43,451 nt of DNA from Bacilli bacterium. GTDB taxonomy: Bacteria > Bacillota_I > Bacilli_A > RF39 > UBA660. The DNA lies in contig JAFWKJ010000010.1 of assembly GCA_017511375.1 (NCBI GenBank), forward strand, positions 1 to 43,451, given 5' to 3'. Below are positions 24,296 to 31,069 of the stretch, piece after piece. The notes under the pieces are model-generated. The model did not search any database, was not told the DNA's origin, and worked only from the letters and a program-made list of their open reading frames with translations. The translations under genes were made by a program, and so were the position numbers. Within the stretch, counting starts at the first letter, position 1, and each line of letters opens with the position of its first letter.

Positions 24296-24688
24296 ATGGA
24301 AGAAGTATATCAATTTTTAAGAACAAGTGGTTGTTTTTATTTTGCTACTTGTGATGGAGATAAGCCAAGAGTTCGACCTTTTGGTGTGATTGAAATTTAT
24401 GAAGGACGTCTTTATTTTTTAACGGGAAAAAAGAAAAAAGTCATGGATCAAATTCGTATGAATCCTAATGTTGAAATATGTGCTACCCAAAATGAACGTT
24501 GGATTCGTGTAGAAGGAAGCGTATTAGAAGATGATAGAAGAGAGGCTAAAAAGTTTTTCTTAGATAAAAATCCACAACTAAGAACCATGTATAATGAGGA
24601 TGATGATAATACGCAGTTATTATATCTTGAACATGCAACCGCTACGATTTCTTCATTTGTAGAAGAACCACATACTATTACTTTTTAA
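24296..24688 (+). CDS. Pyridoxamine 5'-phosphate oxidase-like flavin-binding protein
   Basis: 130 residues forming a single split-barrel flavin-binding domain. Recognised by GCFYFATCDGDKPRVRPFGV near the start, LYFLTGKKKKVMDQIRMNPN in the middle and WIRVEGSV. Small members of this family bind FMN or F420-like cofactors and reduce varied substrates; the one here cannot be named. It is too short for PdxH itself. Single gene with AGGAGG site and terminator. Confidence 0.82.
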   Translation: MEEVYQFLRTSGCFYFATCDGDKPRVRPFGVIEIYEGRLYFLTGKKKKVMDQIRMNPNVEICATQNERWIRVEGSVLEDDRREAKKFFLDKNPQLRTMYNEDDDNTQLLYLEHATATISSFVEEPHTITF

Positions 24689-24716
24689 CAAGATTTTTTA
24701 GAAATCTTGTTTTTTA
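24688..24716 (+). terminator. Terminator of the flavin-binding protein gene
   Basis: Stem ACAAGATTT (24688-24696) with AAATCTTGT (24702-24710), then T's. Confidence 0.88.
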
Positions 24717-24735
24717 TTTCAAAAAACATTATACT
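24707..24735 (+). promoter_or_regulatory. SigA promoter
   Basis: TTGTTT (24707-24712), 17-base spacer, TATACT (24730-24735). The -35 overlaps the preceding terminator. Confidence 0.6.
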
Positions 24736-24756
24736 GGATATAGGAGGGTAGAGGTT

Positions 24757-25656
24757 ATGCCAAAAAAGAAGGAAGAAGATAAAAAGAAGTCGGTTATTGT
24801 TGATACAGATGCTATTACAAAGCAAGTTATGGCCTATGTGGATTCTGAATTAGATAAGAGACTTGAAAAGGCAGTAGATGATTCCGTTCGAAAAAATATT
24901 ATTGACGAAATAGAAAAAGCAAATAAAAAAGTAATTCGTATGAAGAATCGTAAGATTTTTGTAAAGAATGTTTTTTTAATTTTATTCTTTTTGATTATTG
25001 TGTTTTTAGTTTATTTATTATATTCAAATCATTATTTTGATTCTTCTTCAAAAGAAGTAAAAAATTTATTAGAAGAGAAAAAAATAGTTCAACAGGAAGA
25101 GGAAGTTTTACCTACACTAGATGAGTTAAAAGAAAAGTATTCTTCTTATTTAGATCCTTATGTTTTATCAGAAAAATCTATGTATACAGAATCCTTTTAT
25201 GAAGGGAATCTTACAACGGAATTAAAGAATTACTTTGCTTTAATGCAAATAGATTTTAGTCAATTGCCTGTAGAAGATGATTATAATGTGATTGAAGCTT
25301 CTTCTTTGAAAGAAATCTGTTCTTCTTTATTTGAGAAATGTGATAATGGTAGTTTTGATTATAACGGAAATAAAGTTCGTCATTTTGAAAAATTAAAATC
25401 TTATATTACCAATAGTGTTTTAGAAAGAGAAGAATCTTCTGTTAGAAGAGAAATTATTGATATTCAAGAAGATAAAAAAGTGGTTCGTATTACGACACTT
25501 GAAGCTGTTGTAGAAGGAGAACAAATCTACTCAGTTTATCCATTTGAATTTGTTAGTGAATATTATGAAGAAGGATTGAGTCCTTATTCTGATTCTTTAA
25601 ATAAAGTCATATATACATTCAAAAATAAGAAATTAATCTCTGTAGAAAAGGGATAA
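24757..25656 (+). CDS. Single-pass membrane protein, unknown function
   Basis: Not recognised. 299 residues: a charged cytoplasmic N-terminus that is probably helical (1-66), one membrane helix (about 70-90, VFLILFFLIIVFLVYLLYS), then a mainly acidic extracytoplasmic domain with a Cys pair (EICSSLFEKC). The end YTFKNKKLISVEKG looks like the last strand of a beta fold, as in small lipoprotein-like domains. AGGAGGG site. The layout resembles the product at 12605-13474. Confidence 0.65.
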   Translation: MPKKKEEDKKKSVIVDTDAITKQVMAYVDSELDKRLEKAVDDSVRKNIIDEIEKANKKVIRMKNRKIFVKNVFLILFFLIIVFLVYLLYSNHYFDSSSKEVKNLLEEKKIVQQEEEVLPTLDELKEKYSSYLDPYVLSEKSMYTESFYEGNLTTELKNYFALMQIDFSQLPVEDDYNVIEASSLKEICSSLFEKCDNGSFDYNGNKVRHFEKLKSYITNSVLEREESSVRREIIDIQEDKKVVRITTLEAVVEGEQIYSVYPFEFVSEYYEEGLSPYSDSLNKVIYTFKNKKLISVEKG

Positions 25657-25707
25657 TTTCTTTTTTTATAGGAAGAAATCATTTATAATAACAAAGTGGT
25701 GAGATGT

Positions 25708-26367
25708 GTGAAAAAGAAATGCTCTATGATGATGAATGGGATTTTATTTGTTTTGGTATTGATTGCTTTTATTATTATGTTTACAGGATTTGAGTTTATG
25801 GGACATGGGGTTCCTTTTACGACAACTAAGTTATCTGTTTTTAAGTTCTTTACGGTGGATTCAAATTTATTATTAGGAATTTCGTCCCTTTTACTTTTAC
25901 TGGAAGAAAGAAAGAAGGAAGAAGTAAAGGAAGGTTTTTATGTGCTTAAATTTGCGGCTACTACCAGTGTGTTTCTTACTTTTATGGTAACGGCTGTCTT
26001 TTTAGCTCCTTTTTCTCCTTATCGTTTTATAGACTTTTATATGAATAGTAATCTACTTTTTCACTTTTTAATTCCCGTTTTAAGTATTATTTCTTTTTTG
26101 TTTTTTGATTCTAAAACCTTTCCTTTTCGCTATACTTTTTATGGACTTATGCCGATGATATTATATGCGATTGGTTACGTGATTTATATCTTACCTCATG
26201 TTCAGGGAAATCGTGTTTCTTTAAAATATGATTTTTATGGTTTTTTTAGAGGAGGGGTATCTACTGTTTTTTACGTCGTACCTGTTATGCTTATCACTAC
26301 TTATGTTTTAGGATTTCTCCTTTGGTTTTTCCAAAAACAAATTAATCAAAAAAAAGATAACCATTGA
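25708..26367 (+). CDS. Multi-pass membrane protein, Pr6Pr-like
   Basis: About 219 residues from a GTG at 25708 that follows GTGGTGAG; an ATG triplet at 25723 is an alternative start. About six membrane helices. The segment FFTVDSNLLLGISSLLLLLE and a later helix with HFLIPVLSIISFLFFD match the pattern of the Pr6Pr/AIG1-like membrane family (YFTxQSN and H-in-helix marks), some of which are hydrolases with Thr/His residues. Biochemical role unknown. The TGA stop sits in the loop of a bidirectional terminator. Confidence 0.65.
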   Translation: MKKKCSMMMNGILFVLVLIAFIIMFTGFEFMGHGVPFTTTKLSVFKFFTVDSNLLLGISSLLLLLEERKKEEVKEGFYVLKFAATTSVFLTFMVTAVFLAPFSPYRFIDFYMNSNLLFHFLIPVLSIISFLFFDSKTFPFRYTFYGLMPMILYAIGYVIYILPHVQGNRVSLKYDFYGFFRGGVSTVFYVVPVMLITTYVLGFLLWFFQKQINQKKDNH

Positions 26368-26380
26368 TTATCTTTTTTAT
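26349..26380. terminator. Bidirectional terminator between converging genes
   Basis: Stem AAAAAGATAA (26351-26360) with TTATCTTTTT (26368-26377); A's on the left and T's on the right serve both strands. It contains the TGA stop of the plus gene and touches the stop of the minus gene. Confidence 0.88.
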
Positions 26381-27804
26381 TTTATAAATATTTCTTTATA
26401 TCCTTCAAACATACTTGGATCTAATTTATTATGCATTTCTTTGTCTTTATCTTCTACAATTTTATGTACGACTTCTCTTAATTTTTCTTTGTTTTCTGGA
26501 TCAAAATATTCAAATGGAATGATAAAGCCTTGTGTTTCATCTACCTTTAATTCGTCATAACATTCAAGAGGAGTTACAATTACTTTTGTATTGAGAGAAA
26601 GGGCTTCCGCCACAGAATAACAATAAGCTTCACTATCACTTAATTGTACATAATAATCGGCATCTTCGACGTAGGATAGTGGATTTTGAACTGAACGTCT
26701 ATATACAACGCCTCCGTATACTGGAGATTCAAAAGGAAGGGTATCAATAAACACATTCCAGGTGTATGGGATTACTTCCTCATCCAATATTTCTGAGATA
26801 CGATGAATTCTTCCTATTTTTTTAATAGGGTCATTTCTCATAGCAGAAACAAACTTAAGATGTGGTTTAATTTCAGAACGATCTAACTTGATGGGATTTA
26901 AAATATAATCAAAGTGATCTGTTGGGAAAAAACCTTCTGCTTTTTTGGCACTGATTTTAGAAACGCCAATGTATTTGGTGTAGTTATCATATTTATACTT
27001 TCTAGCACTTTTATAATCTGTCATATTACCATGAATAAACATATAGTTTTCATCCATTACTAAAATGTTTTTTGGATAATAGTAAGTAGAATATGTTACG
27101 GATAATCGATCACAAATATAGTTTTTATTTTCTTCTCTTTTAATCGTTTCAAAATGTTTTTCAAATACTTCTCTTGTTGGTTCATAAATCTTATCATAAA
27201 GAATGGTTATTTTATAATCGTCTCCAAAACATCTTCCTAAATTGTTTAACCAAGTAATGTAGCCATTAAATTGTCCATTACAATAAGTTCCTACATAGAT
27301 GACATTTTTTCTTCTTACTTCTTCTTTTTCATCTACATAAATAAAATCTTTAATGATTGGTTCACTAGGTATATGATGATAAAGAGGTTTTTCAATATAA
27401 TTAACTGCTTGGAAAAGAGAATCTACAAAATCATTTGATTGATCTTCTGATTTTAAAAATTCAATTAATTTTTCTTTTCTCCACATGTAACACCATATAT
27501 AATCTCCTGCATATGGTTTTTTTTGTATCTCTGGTGCTTCTAATTGTTCTGTAGAGACTGTTTTTCCATCTACTTCGATTGTGTAATTTATAAAACAAAC
27601 ATCAAATTCTAATGTACTACGTTCTATAAGGGTCTTAAAATAATCATCAGCTGTATAGTCAACATCTTTAATAAAGTTGATATATTTTCCTTCTGCATTT
27701 ATGATGTCTTCTAGAAGGGTATCTTGGTTAAATTTTTTGAATTCTATAATGTTTTTAAAATCTTCTAATTCGTCTTTTAATAAGAATGATGTAATGTTTT
27801 TCAT
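26377..27804 (-). CDS. Glycosyltransferase, GT4-like C-terminal domain
   Basis: 475 residues, cytoplasmic. The N-terminal 130 residues recall a GT2-like segment (DTLLEDIINAEGKYINFIKD). From about 165 the fold turns to a GT-B type: NVIYVGTYCNGQFNGYITWL, then a donor-site region YYVQLSDSEAYCYSVAEALS, which matches the GT4 pattern of a Glu-rich sugar-nucleotide pocket before EAL. The donor and acceptor are unknown; cell-surface glycan or glycolipid is likely. Site GAGAGG before the ATG. A GtrA-like gene stands nearby on the other strand. Confidence 0.72.
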   Translation of the reverse strand: MKNITSFLLKDELEDFKNIIEFKKFNQDTLLEDIINAEGKYINFIKDVDYTADDYFKTLIERSTLEFDVCFINYTIEVDGKTVSTEQLEAPEIQKKPYAGDYIWCYMWRKEKLIEFLKSEDQSNDFVDSLFQAVNYIEKPLYHHIPSEPIIKDFIYVDEKEEVRRKNVIYVGTYCNGQFNGYITWLNNLGRCFGDDYKITILYDKIYEPTREVFEKHFETIKREENKNYICDRLSVTYSTYYYPKNILVMDENYMFIHGNMTDYKSARKYKYDNYTKYIGVSKISAKKAEGFFPTDHFDYILNPIKLDRSEIKPHLKFVSAMRNDPIKKIGRIHRISEILDEEVIPYTWNVFIDTLPFESPVYGGVVYRRSVQNPLSYVEDADYYVQLSDSEAYCYSVAEALSLNTKVIVTPLECYDELKVDETQGFIIPFEYFDPENKEKLREVVHKIVEDKDKEMHNKLDPSMFEGYKEIFIK

Positions 27805-27827
27805 ACTACCAACCTCTCTATTATTAC

Positions 27828-27873
27828 ATTATACATTATTTTTCGTGTAAAAAAAACTATTTTTTGATATAAT
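27828..27873. promoter_or_regulatory. Divergent promoter region
   Basis: Minus strand: TG-TATAAT at 27833-27828 for the glycosyltransferase gene. Plus strand: TGA-TATAAT at 27868-27873 for the Sel1 gene. Both -35 boxes are poor. Confidence 0.45.
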
Positions 27874-27898
27874 AAATTTAGTAATAGGAGGATTGTGT

Positions 27899-28531
27899 AT
27901 GAAGCTTACAAAAGCAGATAAAGCTGCGATACAAAACGGGGATTCCAATTATTTATTAAATAAGGGTTTGCATCATTTTTATGATCAAGATTACGAAGAG
28001 GCATTAGAATACTTTCAATTATCTTCCGCTATGGGGAGTGCAAGAGCTGTTGGATTGATTGGACAATGTTATTTGTATGGAAAAGGTGTTCCAGAAGAGA
28101 CAGATATTGCATTTTCTTATTTTCGTATTGCGATGGATTTAGGAGATGTTGATTCTTTCTATCAAATAGGAAAAGTGTATTGTGATGGAGAAGGCGTTGA
28201 ACAAGATCGTGAATTAGGAGTTTATTACTATGAAAATGGTTTGGCAGTCTTATTGGAAAACGAATCATTACAAGAACACTTTAAACATCCAGATTTGTTC
28301 TATGAATTGGCTGTTCAAAAATTATTAGATGGTAATACTAGAAGTAATTTAACGGCTTCTTATAAATATTTATTAATTGCGAATATGGGATATACTTTGG
28401 CTTTAAAAGAAGGGGCTTATTATTTAGAGACTGCCTTTGAAGCTGTAAAAGATAAGATGAGTGATTCTGTTTATGATGATGTACGTTCTTCTGTTAAAAA
28501 ACAATTTAAAGAAGAATATATGATTAGGTGA
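27899..28531 (+). CDS. Sel1-repeat protein
   Basis: 210 residues from the ATG at 27899, 7 bases after TAGGAGGA. Two clear Sel1/TPR-like repeats: ARAVGLIGQCYLYGKGVPEE and VDSFYQIGKVYCDGEGVEQD, flanked by weaker helices before and after. Such solenoids act as adaptors for protein complexes. No signal peptide, so it is cytoplasmic. The TGA stop lies 4 bases before the next start, with the ribosome binding site inside the end of the gene. Confidence 0.8.
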   Translation: MKLTKADKAAIQNGDSNYLLNKGLHHFYDQDYEEALEYFQLSSAMGSARAVGLIGQCYLYGKGVPEETDIAFSYFRIAMDLGDVDSFYQIGKVYCDGEGVEQDRELGVYYYENGLAVLLENESLQEHFKHPDLFYELAVQKLLDGNTRSNLTASYKYLLIANMGYTLALKEGAYYLETAFEAVKDKMSDSVYDDVRSSVKKQFKEEYMIR

Positions 28532-28535
28532 GGAT

Positions 28536-29030
28536 ATGAGTAATACAAAAAAGATTAAAACAAAGAAGAAAAAAGAGGTTGAAAAGGTTGATACTCTTAC
28601 ACAGACAGTTAGAGATTCTTTGGCAAGCATGGGGAGAAAAGTAAATCCTTATCAAGAACAATTGTTAGTACAAGTATTAAAATCCTTTTTGGTAGGAGGA
28701 CTTGCGACCATTGTTGATATAATTATCTACTGTATTTTGTGTCATTTTATCAATCCACTCCTTGCGAATGTTATCTCTATGGGAGTTACTATTGTACTTG
28801 GATTATTGATTGGTATCAAATATGTATATGATGAGAAATATAAAAAAACAAGTATTAGGCAATATCTTATATTAAATGGAATTGGTTTTCTAGTTACCGA
28901 AGGAATGTTATTTGGACTTACTTCCATAAGATGGAATGCTATTCTTATAAAAGTACTTGCCATTATCCTTGTACTAGTAATAAAAATACTAATCAGAAGG
29001 TTTATCTTCTCTAAACAAAAAATATCATAA
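28536..29030 (+). CDS. GtrA-like membrane protein
   Basis: 164 residues: a basic cytoplasmic start of about 45 residues, then four membrane helices beginning LKSFLVGGLATIVDIIIYCI, the usual GtrA opening, and ending KILIRRFIFSKQ. GtrA proteins are thought to flip or carry lipid-linked sugars for surface glycosylation. Coupled to the Sel1 gene upstream; the glycosyltransferase gene is divergent. The family assignment rests on topology and the first helix. Confidence 0.7.
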   Translation: MSNTKKIKTKKKKEVEKVDTLTQTVRDSLASMGRKVNPYQEQLLVQVLKSFLVGGLATIVDIIIYCILCHFINPLLANVISMGVTIVLGLLIGIKYVYDEKYKKTSIRQYLILNGIGFLVTEGMLFGLTSIRWNAILIKVLAIILVLVIKILIRRFIFSKQKIS

Positions 29031-29045
29031 ATTGATATTTTTTTT
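29017..29045 (+). terminator. Terminator of the GtrA-like gene
   Basis: Stem AAAAAATATCA with TGATATTTTTT, 5-base loop, T-run. Confidence 0.85.
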
Positions 29046-29075
29046 GTCAAATTAATTATTATTACCTCTGTTTTA

Positions 29076-29104
29076 TTGAAATATATTTATATTTTTACTA
29101 TACT
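29076..29104 (+). promoter_or_regulatory. SigA promoter of the BspA-like gene
   Basis: TTGAAA (29076-29081), 17-base spacer, TATACT (29099-29104), 20 bases before the ATG. Confidence 0.65.
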
Positions 29105-29124
29105 AAAAGAGAATAGGGAATAGA

Positions 29125-30993
29125 ATGAGAATTAGAAATAGAAGGAAAATTGTTAGAATTGGCCATGAGAAACGTAATCTATTTATTTTTCTTCTTTTTG
29201 TGTTCTTCATGGGAATTGGTTATTCTATCATTGGAACGGATGTAGAAATTGGGGGAAGTATAATTGTTAAAAAACCAAAAGAGCCAACGATTAGATACTC
29301 TTATTCTTCTGATAAAAGAGCCTTTAAAAGTGATACTTATAGGGAATATATCAAAATAATCAATTTAAGTGATCGGATTAGTCCTCCGACTGGTTCTATT
29401 GCTAGTTGGGATATTAGTTCATCTCAAGATGGTAGTGTTATGGCCTATATTAAAAAAAATGCAACTAATAGCAGTTATTATGACTTATATATTCAAGGAG
29501 ATGGGCATCTTTATGCCAATCAGTATTGTGATTATATGTTTGCTAATTTAAAAGGTTTGGATGCTATCAATAATCTTGATGTATTAGATACTTCTAAAGT
29601 TACCAGAATGAAGTATATGTTTTCTCAAACTGGTTATGATAGTTCATCTTTTAAATTAGATTTAGGAAATAATTTTGACACAAAGAATGTAACTGATATG
29701 TCTTATATGTTTTTTCAAACTGGTGAAAATAGTACTTCCTTTACTCTAAACTTGGGAAGCAAATTTAATACAATTAAAGTTACGGATATGAGTGATATGT
29801 TTGCTTATGCTGGATATCAAAGTCCCATTTTCACCTTAGATTTAGGAAACCTTTTTGATACGCGTAACGTTACAAATATGGGATATATGTTTGCTTTTAC
29901 AGGGATGAATAGCACAAGATTTGAATTGAAATTAGGAAACAACTTTGATACTAGTAAAGTAACTAATATGAATACTATGTTTATCAATGTTGGTCGTAGT
30001 AATTCTAATTTTAAATTTGATTTGGGTGATAAGTTTAACACAAGCCTTGTTACTAATATGTCATTTATGTTTTCTTATATGGGTTATAATAATAATTCAT
30101 TTAAACTAGATATAGGAACACTTTCTTTTGATTCTGTTCAATACCGTGATACTGTTTTTGGTGGCTTTAAAACTACAAATAAGGTAATTGTTAAAGATAG
30201 TGCTGCAAAGAGTTGGGTGTTAAATAATGGTGGAAATAGTAATCTGACAAATTCTAATGTATTTCTGAAAACGGATTATTATATGCTGGATGCAAGTTAT
30301 GAATATGATGATTCTTATTTTAGAGATAACTATCGTTTAGAAATCAAAACGATTACTTTTAACAATTCTATTAATCCCCCAAGTGGATATATTGATTCAT
30401 GGGATATTAGTGTTGGGCATTGTGGTGGTGTAATGGCTTATGTTGTTCCAAATTCATTGACTCCTTCGATGTATGATTTACATATACAGGGAGACGGACG
30501 TATTTATGCAAATACGGATAGTAGTTATTGGTTTTCAAGACTTTATTATGTTGAGGCTATAAATAATATAAACGTGTTGAATACTTCACTAACGGTGAAT
30601 ATGTCTCATATGTTTGATGGTATTGGTTCGGCAGGAGACGCGACCTCGTTTTCTATGGATATTAATTTTGATACAAGTCATGTGACGGACATGTCTTATA
30701 TGTTCCAAGATTTTGAAACGGGAGAGATAAGTTTTACGTTTGGAGACAAGTTTGATACTAGTAATGTAACGGATATGGAAGGAATGTTCTGTTATGCTGC
30801 ATATATTATTGGTACACGAATTGAGGCAGATTTATCATCCTTTACTTTCAATGCCACATCATATTACAATATGTTTGGAGGATGGCAAGCAAATTATAAA
30901 ATCTATGTAAATGATAGCACTGCAAGGGATTGGATCCTTAACAATAGTGACAATAGCGATTTGACAACATCTAATGTATTAATTAAAACTTAA
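29125..30993 (+). CDS. BspA-type (DUF285) repeat surface protein
   Basis: 622 residues: a basic start, one membrane anchor or signal segment (about 17-33, LFIFLLFVFFMGIGYSIIG), then a large exported part. Motifs of the type FDTxxVTDMSYMF recur every 30 residues (LDTSKVTRMKYMF, FDTKNVTDMSYMF, FDTRNVTNMGYMF, FNTSLVTNMSFMF), which is the DUF285/BspA leucine-rich-like repeat. The protein is a duplication: each half starts with a SWDIS...YDL-IQGDG module, runs into repeats and closes with a WxLNN...SNxxxKT element. No LPxTG or other C-terminal anchor is seen. Such proteins bind host or bacterial partners or form surface scaffolds. The start site has only a weak GGGAA site. Confidence 0.85.
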   Translation: MRIRNRRKIVRIGHEKRNLFIFLLFVFFMGIGYSIIGTDVEIGGSIIVKKPKEPTIRYSYSSDKRAFKSDTYREYIKIINLSDRISPPTGSIASWDISSSQDGSVMAYIKKNATNSSYYDLYIQGDGHLYANQYCDYMFANLKGLDAINNLDVLDTSKVTRMKYMFSQTGYDSSSFKLDLGNNFDTKNVTDMSYMFFQTGENSTSFTLNLGSKFNTIKVTDMSDMFAYAGYQSPIFTLDLGNLFDTRNVTNMGYMFAFTGMNSTRFELKLGNNFDTSKVTNMNTMFINVGRSNSNFKFDLGDKFNTSLVTNMSFMFSYMGYNNNSFKLDIGTLSFDSVQYRDTVFGGFKTTNKVIVKDSAAKSWVLNNGGNSNLTNSNVFLKTDYYMLDASYEYDDSYFRDNYRLEIKTITFNNSINPPSGYIDSWDISVGHCGGVMAYVVPNSLTPSMYDLHIQGDGRIYANTDSSYWFSRLYYVEAINNINVLNTSLTVNMSHMFDGIGSAGDATSFSMDINFDTSHVTDMSYMFQDFETGEISFTFGDKFDTSNVTDMEGMFCYAAYIIGTRIEADLSSFTFNATSYYNMFGGWQANYKIYVNDSTARDWILNNSDNSDLTTSNVLIKT

Positions 30994-31016
30994 AAAAGAA
31001 GCATAGGCTTCTTTTT
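30993..31016 (+). terminator. Terminator of the BspA-like gene
   Basis: Stem AAAAAGAAGC (30993-31002) with GCTTCTTTTT (31007-31016). Confidence 0.85.
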
Positions 31017-31021
31017 ATTTG

Positions 31022-31050
31022 TTGTTTATTGTCTTTTTTTATAGTATAAT
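31022..31050 (+). promoter_or_regulatory. SigA promoter of smc
   Basis: TTGTTT (31022-31027), 17-base spacer, TATAAT (31045-31050), 19 bases before the ATG. Confidence 0.72.
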
Positions 31051-31069
31051 CTTCTATAGGGTGAAGAGT

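Noticed and set aside
29600-30120. CRISPR-like or satellite repeat from the regular 90-bp spacing
   Set aside because: The periodicity is that of DUF285 protein repeats in an open coding frame, with diverged units and no spacers.
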